A program made the position numbers and the translations under genes. 64,000 nucleotides of DNA from Apteryx mantelli (Eukaryota; Chordata; Aves; Apterygiformes; Apterygidae): contig NC_089979.1 of the NCBI RefSeq assembly GCF_036417845.1, positions 23,067,958 through 23,131,957 of the forward strand, read 5' to 3'. The number at the start of each line of letters is the position of its first letter. The stretch's first letter is position 1. Under the pieces are notes generated by a model. That model saw nothing but the letters and a program-made list of their open reading frames with translations. It ran no database searches and was not told the origin of the DNA. Positions 38,401-51,100 of the stretch are shown piece by piece.

Positions 38401-41400
38401 ATTCCTCTGCTAGGACATTCAAGGCCCAAAGCTTTTTGCACTGTGCTGTGGAAGAATGATGCTGGCTTCCAAAGAAGGCACAACAGTATCTTTCCCACAG
38501 TACTTTATCCCAGTTCCACCTCCAAGAAAAGCAGTATTATCTGCCACTAAATGATTAAGGCTAGCATATAGAAGAGGTTTTGCAAAATATCCTCTTTTTC
38601 CTCCTCATTAGCCTGAAAACTTAAGCTCTCTGCCTATGCTAAGGTCAAGGAACACCTTGTGAGAGGAGCAACATAAGACAAAAATTCTCACATGTATGAC
38701 AGTCTTTGTAATTCTCAAGACTTTTGAGATACAGAACTTGACAGTGCATGAAAATGTTGCTAGTGGATCTGGGTTTGAAATTTGGCTGTAAGACATGCAA
38801 TAGTGGGGTATCTCTATAAGCTATAATTCAATGAACTGAGAGCTTTACTTCTACAGCTCTCTAAACTGGAATAGTTAGGTAGCCTGGTGCTTTGTAATTC
38901 TGTTTTATTTAATTAAAGTACTCTTGTTGGCTGTGTGGAGAAATGTGTCGTTCTGTTGCTGGCAAATGATGAAAGGAGGCAGACATCATTAGTATACATG
39001 ATTCCTTCCTCAGCCTCCACCAGAGCTTGGGCCTCTGTAGTTCCTCTGGAATAGAATTAAAATATTTCTCACTGAAATTTTTTTTTCATATGTCATATTC
39101 AGCTGCATAGATTCCCTGTTACAAGTATTAGACTGTTTGGTTATCTGTAATACACTCGGATTTTTGCAAAGACAGGCCTCATTCATAAATGAAGCCCCAC
39201 TGTTAGGTCAAGGAAGGTTTATTTCAGCAATTGCATTCCTGTAATACTTAACTGTTAACGAAATGATCATCTTTTCATGATCCTTAGCATAAGAGATACT
39301 TCTCATGATCTCAAATCTTGCTCAAGAGCAAGATTTCACTGGGGTCCTCTCATAAATTTTCTTGGGTTTAAGCCATTGCAGGAGGGAGTGCATAAGAAGT
39401 GGCATCTGGCAGTACATCTGTATCCAGTCCCTGTTGATGTCCTGAGCTCTGTCTTCCCTGGCTCACTCTTCCCTTTGTACATAGTTTGACACATCTGGTA
39501 CCCTACTGCCAGACAATCTGAGCAAATACTTCCCCTTCTTGCTCCAGTGGAGGCTGAGTAATTTTTTAAGCATCTTCATCTTCTGTTGATCTCATTGCGA
39601 CACCAAATTTAAGTGGTGTTGCAATGTGGTCTCTTTTCAAACTGCTAGCAGCTCTCTGAAAAGTATCTTTTGAGGAGCCTTGATCCGAGCAAATGAGAAG
39701 GCCCGAATTAGGTGCAAATACCAAAACCAGCCTTCTCCAGATCAATGACCTGGAAGTTTTAATCCTTTGCAGAGCACGTGAAAACTAAAATGGTAACTGA
39801 GACAAATGTTGATGGGTGGATGTGACAGATCTGTTCCTATAGGCTTTTCAGAGAAACACTAGTGCAGAAAGGACCCCTAGGCCTGCTCTCTGATAGGTAG
39901 CCGATCAGTTGGAAGTCATTTTTAATTTTTTTTTAATTCCACATCACTTTGTGTTTTACATTATTGCACATATCCTCTAGCAGACCCTTTTAAAGCAACT
40001 AAATAACTCAGTGCTTAATAGTGATACCTTAATTTTCTTATTTAAGTTCTGGGAAATATGAAATAGTTTTTCATGAGTTGGTGATGATGATCCCCAAACC
40101 ACTAGTGGAGTAGGGGGAATAATAGCTTTGTGGAAACTACACTACAAATCTGTACTGTAAGGAATGGTGAATATACTGCAAAGAAATTAGGCCTACTTTT
40201 ATCCTTTGTAAGTGTACAGAGCAATGATGACTTCCTTTCCCTATTTATATTATCTTTTAAATGTAACTTGTTTTAGACTTACGCACACCTATGCTGCAGG
40301 AATGATTCTTGTTTCCAAATGCCCAAGGGAGTATTTCTCTTTCTCCCTATCTATATTTTTTACATTAAGATGTACAAAAGAGAAGTTATCTTCTGCTGTA
40401 GTTAGGTATTTATTAAGTGAGAGACATTTCTTCTGTGTATATGAACATAATATAGTGTAGTAGAAACACTTGCCACCATAAGTTTGAGGGTGCAGTAATC
40501 ATGAATAAGGTAGATTCCTCACTCGATATTCATGTAGTCCAGTCATATCAGTATATATATGAGAGTTTAAATGTGTGTGAAGAGTCGCTTGAGCATTTAT
40601 TTTGTTCTTAAATCTAGAATCCAGAGAATTCTTAAATCCAGAGAATTCTTTATTTTGTCCTTTAAACATTATGCACTCCACCATAATATCAGTTTGCAGA
40701 TTTTCTAATACAGAAGATAAATCTCACTGACACGGAAAAATTTGAAACCCTTGCTCCTGTTAGTCACAGATCTGAAATTTCTTGGGAGAATTTCTCAAAT
40801 TTCAACATAATATTCCTTGGTAAAAGTCATACCTATTAAAAGTAACTCATGTTTTGAGGCAATCCTTAACTAAAAGGATGTTATTATCATTCTGTAACAT
40901 TTCAAATGACAAGGTACATTTGACCAAACTGTATCACCTACAAAGCATTTTTTTCTATTAATTAAAAGTAGATGATGACTGCTCTGTGAGAACAAATTTC
41001 TGAAGTATTCTCATGAATAATACAACTGTATTTTTACTCACGTCTTATTTTAACGTGAACTCACAAGTCTTCATGTATAAGGGCAAAGACTGGCAAATAG
41101 GCATTCGCAAGAGCACAGCAGGTTTTAAAGGGCTGCTCTTCAAAATAAAAATCTGTATAGCACACTGGGAAGTTTCCCCATATACGTTGCCCAACTTCGA
41201 ATGAATTTGCGGCTTTGATAATGATCTGAAGAAGCCCCTCTACTCTCTTCTTTGTTTATCACATCCCGTTATTATTTGAAGGGCAGATGCAATGGCACAA
41301 AGGTAAAGTACGGCCTGAGAAGAGCAGCTTGAGAATGATTCGGCTATGATTAATGAACAGATAAACACAAATATGACTGTCTGCCTTTTAAGAATGAACA

Positions 41401-44400
41401 GTTAGGAGCTCCTTAGGCCAGCGAGAACTCTTGATACAGTTGTTAAAACAGCCTTGCTTTAAGTAGAAAACCATAGTATCTTAGCTCATCTTTTAAAATG
41501 AGAAGCTGAAGGAAATCATCAAAAAACAAGCAAGCAAATAAGCAAAAACTGTCTTTCACTACGTGGGCCAGTGTGAATGCTCCTCAAGCAAGAAAGGCTA
41601 AATAGAGCTTCCCTGACTTCACAATTTGCTGTTCCTCCCCAAACAGAGCAAGTCTTATTATACTTATTATCCCAGCTGGGAAGGGGGGAGATGGCAGGCC
41701 AGCCCCTCCTTGCAAAAGGAAAATATTCACAGCTTTCCTGACGAAAGCAGTAGGCATGAGCCTGGCATCCTTTGACTGGAGAGCTGTCACACAGATACTG
41801 AGTTCGTGAAACAACTATGCAGAAACAACTTTCAAAAGGAAAACAAAAACAACTTTTCTGGCACCTCCCTGAGAACCTAATAAATAAAAGTAAAAAGTCT
41901 CAACATCTCAGCTTCTATTTATTTGTGGCAACAAATCACACACCAGAGATGGTAGGAGACTCAGCCGGTAGGTTAAGCTCTGCTCTGTTTTTTTTTTGTA
42001 GCTTGTCCAAAGCAATCCAGGAGTGCAATCCAACTCTAAACACCAGCTTCACCCCACTGAGCGCGGGAGGATGCTTCAGGAATGCAGAATCAGCAAAAGG
42101 GCTCCTATGCCATTTCCCTCCCTGTCCTTCCTCTCTGCTGTTAGGATCAGGGGAGAAAAAGGTGTGTCTAAAGAAATGGCGACATTGCCAATATTAGTAA
42201 GAACACTTAGATTTAACTCAAATAACAGACACACAAACCTACTCCAGCTTGGCATGATGTGACAATTTTTTTGTATGAAGGCAGCACCAAGTAGCCTGAC
42301 CTACACTTTGTGTAAATCCCCCAAATCCAGTTTATACCTTAAATTAATGAGCCATTGATACACTGAGAAGCTGCTTCATACCAGACTTCTTTGTCTCCCC
42401 CGGCCCTTTTTTGCCCTATGAAAAATGAGAATTTGAGGCAGCTCTTCTTGAGTAACACGGTGAGTTGTGAGGTGGCTGTCTCCTGAAAGAATTTCCCATT
42501 TTAGTTCTGTTTTCTTCCAGTCTCTTTTCCAGAGAGACTGTGATAGGAGAATGACATCAGTTTGTCACCATATTCTATATTCACCTCCTGTGGTTCTGTT
42601 CTTCAAAATTCCTACAATCTATCTGTGAAATGGCAAACTCCCAAAGATCTGTGCTCTGCTTAGTTTTTCAGCAACATGAAGCTTTTCATATCTCATAATG
42701 CCCACATCTGTAGCGGACCTGAACAAACATCTTTTGGGGAGAATTTGGGTAACACATGAACTGTGCTACAGGTCTGTGACACATGGTTGTCAGCTTTTAT
42801 CTGCTTTTAAGACAACAGAAGAAAACAGAATCAAGCCTATTTTTTGACTAGTCATGTATTTATTTGTGGCTTTAACATGCAAAACCGGTATAACAATTAT
42901 AAGTTAGAAAAAATATAGCACTGAAAAAAGTATTCATGCAAAATGAGGCTCCTACTTGAACTATCCTTCACAATCACCAGTTAGTTGATTTGTCCCAATA
43001 TTTATAGTTCATCGTTACAACTGCCAAAACTGGCAACCAGCAGGATTGTTGTCTCAATTAAGGACAGTAAACAGATTGTCCCATTTTTTTTAATGAAAAA
43101 ATCTAAAATGTAATACTTCACAGTTTAACATGTTTATTCATTTAAACGGGCTAAAAAATAGTGGTGTGACATCTGCTTGAGAGACATTGGTACCTAACAT
43201 TTTGGCTGTCTCCCCACCAATTTTGTTATGATTAAGGGGGGGAAAAAAAGGAATAGTATAGTATTCTGTCAACTAAATGCATTGATAAACTAGGAAAAAT
43301 ATTTTCCACTCTTGGGAATGTGTAGAAATACATCTACAGAAGAATGTATTATGGAAAACTAAGAGGACGATGGGGAAAAGTGCTGCAAAAAATCTCCACC
43401 GGCTCTTTCAGGGAAAAATATTGTAAGCATAAGATCACACACAATCTTTGCCAGTTTATTCATCTCATGGCTTCATTTCCCAAAGTGCAGGTATAATTCA
43501 CTACAAAATCTTTTAAGAAGCAGTTCCAACACCAATTTCCACTGTCTTATTGATGTGCCATATTGTTATTTTCTTAGTCATAAGCACCACTAATTATTAT
43601 GCTACTGTAAGTAAAACTTGAAATGTGATCAAGATCCATAGTATCCTCTTTGTTGGCACTCTAAATTGCATAGTCTGCATTTCAAGTACAATCCTTTACA
43701 GAGAATTGTCCTGAATGTATTTGACCTTCACCAATAAGGGCTCAGTTGTGCCCTACAGGCACAATCCTGTATCAGCAAAATGAATCATTACTCTACTGGG
43801 AGCCGCTAGCAACATTTTCCTCCCTGAAAGGGCAGCATTCAAAACTTGGCCCTAAGTCAGCAGATAAGCCTCTTCCATGGAAGCAATTTTCATGGAGATG
43901 GGATTGGCCTTTTTGTAGGGCTTCCACTCTGCCCTCATTGAATAGGATTGTTTAAAAGCTGTTTGTTTTCAAACACAACTTGTTAGGTCAAGTATTCTAG
44001 ATTACACTAAAAACCTAAGCAAACAGAGAAGTTTGCTCATGTTGCATATGTTCTCAGTCACATGGTGTTGCATCATCTTGCAGTGTACTTGTTACCACTG
44101 CTACAGTTGGTTAGATGAATGGAAGAAGCTATGACATATCCCAAATCACATGATGTCTATATGACATGCAACAGTGAACTTTAAATAAAGCCTTCTTCAA
44201 CAAAAGTTTAAATATATCTCTAGGGTCCATCAGGGAAACACTTAACATGTCTCCTAAACTTCAAGTAAAATATATTTATGGGCTATAGGAAATAGAGTTA
44301 AAGCCTTCCCTTGGCAATGTTCACCAGCAGCACTAATAAAAGCATTGAGGCTTCTGTCCTGAGATGGTCTACATGGTGGGTCTGCCTCTGTATTACCAAA

Positions 44401-44596
44401 AGGAAAAGAAAAACTACTGAAGAAAGATTAACTGCACAAAATCCCTGCGGGATGGCTATTGTTCCTTCCTTTCCAGGGGGGACTGGTGGAGACACTCCTG
44501 GAGGAACCAGAGGCAGCCGTTCCTGCCCGTAGTGAGAGGGCCCAGCACAGGCACCTCCTAGGCAATCTCTGCTAGAAAGGAGTTCACTTTACTCCA

Positions 44597-44612
44597 CAAG
44601 CAGAGGGCAGCA
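44597..44612 (+). promoter_or_regulatory. Candidate CTCF-type motif
   Basis: The 16 bases CAAGCAGAGGGCAGCA match the core CTCF consensus CCASYAGRKGGCRSYR at 15 positions. A motif of this length and fit could still occur by chance, and binding depends on chromatin. Confidence 0.3.
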
Positions 44613-45209
44613 ACAATACTGAAGTCTACTCTGTCCCCAGAGGTGAATGGCCTTGAAAAAAGCTGCTGTGTAAATGATTTGATCAGCAATCCTTCCTTGA
44701 AAGCCAATCCTTCTGAAGTTGGTGGGAGCTACAGGGAACAACTTTCTCTCAAGAAAGAACTGCTATATTGGTATTAGATAGGATGCCAAGGGAAGTCTTC
44801 TTTATTGTCTTTAAAGTATTCATAGACTACACTCAGTTTTAATATGAGCTTAGGGCTTGGAATTGCCTAGACTAGTCCAAATATTCTAAAAACGTAAGCA
44901 TCACTGCTAAAACTTGAATATTGTGCAGTCCAGATTGTTTTAATGTTCTTTCAAATGAACATATAATTCAGTGTGACACATTCCACACTAATAAGAGCAC
45001 AAAAATAGTAGAAATCCATTTATTATTAAAACAGATACTGAGCAACTCACATAAAGAAAATTGTTCTAAAAACCAAGAGGCATATTTCAATCTCAGATAT
45101 AAACAAGGGCAAAACGAGCAATGTGTTTGCAAGATTAAAATCAGTCTCCACTTTCAAATAGCAGGCATGGACACTGCAGTCCTCCAGAAAGCAGAAATAA
45201 CTACAGACT

Positions 45210-45300
45210 GGATTCTGATTTTCCCTTAGAGTAAATCAGGAGTAATTTCACTGAACTCAGTGGAATCATAGTAAGATAAACGTGAGTAAACTCAGAATCC
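45210..45300. repeat. 91-bp palindromic element with 9-bp terminal inverted repeats
   Basis: It begins GGATTCTGA (45,210-45,218) and ends TCAGAATCC (45,292-45,300), perfect inverted repeats, with a second inner palindrome around TTTCACTGAACTCAGTGGAA. The arms pair imperfectly over most of their length. Layout and core resemble the relic at 29.5 kb, which suggests an ancient hairpin repeat family. Confidence 0.55.
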
Positions 45301-47561
45301 AACCTCGTTGCTAACATTGTCATGCTTATGCCTTTTAGAAAAACAAGGATGCATAGTTTCATGAAATGTGGCGGGTTTTTTCTTTACAAAACTATTGACA
45401 CAGTGCCATTAAAAATAGTATACTGATAAGAGAAAGGGTGTATTTGCTGCAATATTTACCATGTATTACTATGTACATGGAACAGAAGTCTATCCAGTTT
45501 AGCTAGGCAAAAGGAAGGTTTCTGGTTACATAAGAATATCTTTCATATAAATGAAAAAACATAACCTAAATGAAGCCAATAGAAAATTGCAAACTGAAGC
45601 ACTCGACGGCAATGTGCACTGATGAGCCACAAACCAGTGAAGATACTTCATTCACTCATATACATGGTTTGGATTTTGTCTGTGAGTCATAATATGTGGA
45701 AAATGATATGTTCTTGTTCTAGTAACTTCATGTTCTCATTTGATGTTAAGAATAGCCCACTTTTTAATGAAACAGAAATAGAACACAAGTTATTAGAGAA
45801 CCTGCATTAAGGGGGTAACAGCACATACTTCTCATACCGCACATCACCCACAGTGCAGCATGCACACATTAACAAAACAATCCTTCCAGCATTTTATGGA
45901 AAAAGGAAATTGCTCATGCAAAGTAAAAGGAGAGGTCTGTAGCTTCTGTGACATGTGGTGTGGCACTGGTGAATGAAAGGCATGTCACATCCAGAAAGAC
46001 AGCTTGCGATATGCTTTTCTCTCTGCTGAAAGGCAGGCCACGTGTCAGGAAATGCTTCACCATAAATGCAATATGTTGCTAAGCATTTGGTTGTGTATAT
46101 GAGTATTAGGGGACTGTAAGTCATACAAATGTATAAATGTTAGGATTTTGTGCCTGTAATAGTCATAATTAAAAAAATGAGAAATATATGCACATACATG
46201 TGTGTACATCTCTTTCATCTTCTTCTTGGAAGGCTGTTGTACTCCAAATTTCTAGAGGAGTTGTTTTGCATTACATAAGTTGAATGAGTATTATGACAGA
46301 TAAGAAGTGTATCCTTAGAGACTCATAATGTATATGGTTATAATTACTATATGGTTTAAAAATTAACTGCATTGTTCTAAGTTCCTTAAGTGGTGATAAT
46401 GGGACTGTGTCAATTTAAAACAAATATCTTTTTACATTATAATCTCTGCTATGATTTGGTATCCCTTTGTCTCCAAAATCACTATATGAAATCTAAGTAA
46501 GTCATGCATTTCTGGAACAGCTCAGTAAATGCCTTTGCTGCAAGTAAATATAATCTTCAGCTTCAATCTAACCTGAAATTGATATCAAAGATGCCTCAAG
46601 GCTAGTTTGCTAATAGAATTTCAGAATTTTGATAACTTTTCTGGAAGAAAATCTGGGCAAGTCTCTTGTCATACTCAGCACCAATGGCTCAATGCTCTTC
46701 TTGATATCAAAATAAGAGAAATCAGAACTAGAGAAAGACTGACCATGTTTTTAAAACAAACAAAACAGAACCTTTACAGTCACAGGTCCAGAAATATGCC
46801 AAAGCCAAAGCAGAACAGAATAAAGCCTGAATTTTACAGCTCCCTGCAACTGCTTTAACATACTTACTTTTTCAAGTTGCTTGTGGTTCTTTACCAAAGG
46901 GATCAGAAATGTTATCTACACTGCATATTCTGAAAGGTACTTTGCAGGAACTAAAGGATGTCATTCAGCCAACATTCTTCCAATCATTAGAAGTATGCAC
47001 AGGAAAAGGTTTCTCAGTAGCTACAACTTCTCGCATTAGTTTGATGATAAAAATGATTGTATAACTGGAAAGCAAATTTTTACAACATCCCCTTAACAGG
47101 TAGAGCAAGCTGATACCACAACCAGCAGGATGAGCATAATTAAATAATAATAGAGCATAATAATAGAGCAATACACTAATTAAAATCAACAGTGACTGAA
47201 CTTTCTATTTACACTAGTTCAGACAGCACAGGAGGCAAAGAACTGTGTTTCAGAGGCATATGTGAATGTTAGAGCTTCTGTCATCCAGGTGCCATTTCTG
47301 ACAGAACACATGTGTGCTGAACAGTTGGCAAAAGAATGAAAAAGATTACTGTAGATATACGGGCACACAGAATCTGGGATGACATAAAATTAAGTCCATA
47401 TAGGAGGTGACAGACTGCTTCTAAAAGGATAATTTTTTCCTACGATTTCTTCTGTCTTTGTGCATGTGCGCATGTGTGCACACATGTACAAGAAAGATAA
47501 AAAGGGAGAGAAAGAATGAGAGGTTTTTTATATACTTTAAATACAAATCAAGAAAAGACAT

Positions 47562-47567
47562 TTTATT
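47562..47567 (-). terminator. Candidate TRIQK polyadenylation signal
   Basis: AATAAA on the minus strand, about 430 nt past the TRIQK stop, followed 70-100 nt later by a GT-rich stretch (plus-strand 47,460-47,490). A second AATAAA at 47,910-47,915 lies only 82 nt past the stop. Without transcript data I cannot choose, and the real 3' end may be further away. Confidence 0.25.
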
Positions 47568-47996
47568 TGGTATTTCTGCTTTCTTTTGGGAAAGGAAGAG
47601 GAACCTAATTTGGCTATTAGGAAGCTTTGATTCCTAAATTTAGTCAAGGCAGACTCTTCTCCTGGGAAGTCAGCATCAATACCCATTATAATAGTAGCAC
47701 CTGTCTTTTGACATCAAAGTTCTCTGCCTGAGAAAAAATAATGTAAACAATAAACTTCATATATTGTACTGCGGCTCCTGGCTTTGGTGTTAACCAAATA
47801 TGCTTGCTAGGTGCAAGTATTCTTCCCGTATTTTGGAGAGCTGGAATGTGAAAGTGACTGACATATTGCAAAATTTTCTTATGATTTTGGACCGCAAGAA
47901 ATGGCATCATTTATTGTCTCACAGTGAAGGGACTGTGTGTTCCTATGTAGTCTTGTTCCAGCTGAAGAAATCTTGATGATAGATTCATTGCATCTG

Positions 47997-48110
47997 CTAG
48001 TTTTCATCTGGATCCAGATCAAGGTCAACTTCATTGGAAATGTTAAGATAAAAGAAAGCATAGAAAGCCAACAAAAATACCAAGATAGCTGCAAGGACAA
48101 GGGCAACTTC
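47997..48110 (-). CDS. TRIQK: TRIQK last coding exon (transmembrane segment and C-terminus)
   Basis: This exon encodes 37 residues and a TAG stop. It follows a strong acceptor: a long pyrimidine run, then CTACAG ending at 48,111. The peptide starts EVALVLAAIL, continues as one hydrophobic transmembrane helix of about 20 residues ending in FYAFFYL, and closes with an acidic tail (DLDLDPDEN). Length and pattern match the C-terminal exon of vertebrate TRIQK, a single-pass endoplasmic reticulum membrane protein of about 86 residues whose exact role is little known. An NIS glycosylation-type sequon directly follows the helix; whether it is used depends on topology. The exon joins in phase 0 to the exon at 58,493-58,578. 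Confidence 0.93.
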   Translation of the reverse strand, partial: EVALVLAAILVFLLAFYAFFYLNISNEVDLDLDPDEN

Positions 48111-51100
48111 CTGTAGAAATGAGAGAAAAAAAATTAAAACAAAAAATGTTAGAAATAGTATCATAATTTCAGATAAATAAGGAATAAATGTTACTTCTCT
48201 TGTATAATACACATCAATGTAACTTCTCATCAGACATGTATACTTTACATAACTCATTGCTATTTTAATGATTTCTTCTTTGTGATCGCCATTCAGAATG
48301 TTATAAAATTCATTCACTTAATAAAGATTTTGGTGAGCCTGATATACTGTCAGAAATAGAATATTTGGCTAAAAAATCTTTGATATGACCCAGAAATAGC
48401 AGCTCTTATGTCCATTTATTATGCCACTCTTTTTTTTAAAGAAAACACAGAATTTGTGAAACCATAGTTTTGAATACAAATTCAAATTATGAATTTACAC
48501 TGTGAATTTTTATGTTTTCTAGCAATATGTTATTGCTTTTTGCCAACAAATTTGTAATTTTTTAATGAAGCAAACACAGTATGGTGGAAGTCAATGAAAA
48601 TCAATACTTCTACCTCCCAACCTCCTGGCATGCTCTAATATGGATCTACAAAATCCTTCAGAATGGGGTGAAACTTTTCCTGCTTCCTTACTGCAATAAA
48701 GTAAAAAGCACCACAATCTGCACTTGCACTTGCCTCTCTTCCCATAAAATATTGCAACTTGCTGCATCTTTCTTAATTAATATAAAAGTCTTGCAAAGTG
48801 TACATGATTTATAGCAGTTTTCAGAAGCAGAAAAATGTTTTTGTACTAAACGTCATATTCATTATGTGACTGTCTATCATGATATTCTGTCTTAAGGCTG
48901 GACCACGTTAAGTTCAACTTTAGATCTCAGATATAATAAATCATCGTATGATATCCTCTTTAAAACACGACTTCTTTCAAAGTCACAGTGTTTCCGATTT
49001 TTAAGTTTTCATTTTCCTGGAAAGCACAGCACACTTGCTGCAGTGTCGACTCTCATTTTGTTAGACAATGAAAGAAGAAATATAATTTTGAGAAATGGCC
49101 ATATGTTCCTTCAGTTCACAGAAACTGCCACTTCCACAGCTAAAAACATGCATTGCTTCATTATCTATCATCATAGTGTATTCTTAAAATAATGCAGTGG
49201 GGTTCTCAAAAGGAACAGTCCTCCCCAACCACCTTCCTTCCACAAAAAAAAGCAAGAAAACCTCCTCAGAATCTCAGCTTCATGTTAAACTACAAATCAT
49301 CTTCATCAAAACAATCCACCCATACATGTAAAAGGAGACAAGAAAAACAGCTGAGTGTACAGTAAGTAATTTGAATTGCTACAGAACATGCTACGTCGAA
49401 TCAACTCTGTTAGTGGGACTGAATGGAGTTGTCTACGCATGACCTGGACACTTAGGCACCCTTTTCAGTCAGAGGAGAGAATCTGACCCCCTTTTGTGTC
49501 ATTCATTGTGTCCTAAAGCAGATATCTCCAGATTCATGGTAGTTTTGTGGCTTACTTTCTGTGTCCACTGCCATGAAGGAGTTAAAACTGTGTTAGCTTC
49601 ACTTCTTAAAGTCTAGCCCATAATCTGGCATTCTTCTATAGAACAGCATTTCATTTGCATTTACATGAATGCATTATATAGTTTATCAGAATGTTGGATC
49701 AATAATTCAACATATGCCATCTAATAAACTTTGAAATACTACTGCCTAGTTGGCGTGTGCTCTACATGAGTCTTTGTTCTGTATAAACCTTTGCTTTATA
49801 TTTTACATGGATGATTAACTGATATGTATTTTAAATTTATTTTAACACATTAAAATTGTTCCTGTACATTTGCTGAGGCTGCTTGCTACAGATTTTAAAT
49901 ACAATTTCCTCTTAGAATTATATCACCCTTTGAACCTTATTCTCTTGATTTTATATGATTTGATTAAAAAAAAAAGAAATTACATCTAATTCACTAACAT
50001 ATTAAAGGAAAGTGATTTTTGCTTTGTGGCAGTTGCAACACGTCAGTATCTCACAAAAGGGCATGGCAGCATCAGACAGGTTTCATTTATTTCCTTGTAT
50101 CCACAGCTGTGCTCCCAGACCCATCTGGCCACACAGCTACTAATCTTAAGAGGATGTAATAAACAAGTGACATACAACTGCAAGCTCCATCTGCTCAGGA
50201 GAGTGGACGACAAAACCCTACAATGCAGGCACCGTTCACACTTGACACAGAGAGCAAATTCATTCCAGTATTACCAAGTTCTTTCCCCTTGTTTGGGTGC
50301 CATGCTCGCCATGCTTTCTACTTTACAATTAGTTCCTCTTTGTTCTCCCTTCTGCCCAGTCTCCCTTACAAAATTCATGGTAAAAGGAGCAGAATTTGGA
50401 GGAATGTTTACACTGAAGATTTGTTCCCTAGAAATTGGAACTGGGAAATTTTTTATTTTATTCTCAGGCTGTCCAATAACTGCTCTGACTGAAGTAGTTC
50501 TTTTAATTTGTCTCTGCCTAATTTTTACCATGCATAACACTGAGATAACATTACTACTTTCCTTACGCCGGTATTAGGAAGTGCGTGGATGGACCAATAT
50601 CTAATAACCCCAAGAGTGAAAGGGCTTATGGATGTAAGCATATCGAAATTCCAGGTTTGAGAATTATGCAAGAACCTTAATATTGAGTTATTTAGGAAGG
50701 CAGAGTAGCAAAAATCTAACGAAGGACACCTGGCTTTCAGCTAGGGTTGTGCAGTCTCTTAAGAATTACATCCAGTTTATGAACTTTTATAAACATAAAT
50801 TTTGCAATGTAAGTAGCAAATGAAACACTACACCACTGTACTGTTTTTCCAACAATAGTACATATTGTCATTTTAATTTGTTTTATACTTCTCAGGTTTC
50901 ACTATTTGTATTTTAAGCCATGCATAGAAATGAAATGTTAAAATACTCCCTGCTCTGCATATATAGCTCCCTTTCTTTTGCACTTTATGGATCATCCCTA
51001 TTATCCCTCTGCAAAATCCATTTACTCAGAGGATTTCACCATGAATAATTAACTCATATATAAAAAGTCCTATAGAAATAAACTTAAAATGATCACAGGG

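Larger units (their letters stand above)
35423..47996. other. Non-coding sequence downstream of TRIQK
   Basis: No coding exon was recognised. A very AT-rich low-complexity run covers about 36,015-36,160. A short tandem duplication (CAGAGAATTC units) lies near 40,617-40,650. A block around 41,190-41,420 resembles conserved non-coding DNA. The right edge (about 47,560-47,996) must include at least the start of the TRIQK 3' untranslated region. Confidence 0.5.

Noticed and set aside
48111-48317. Extension of the TRIQK last exon upstream to an apparent ATG
   Set aside because: The extra sequence precedes a strong CTACAG acceptor and does not match the protein; it is intron read-through.
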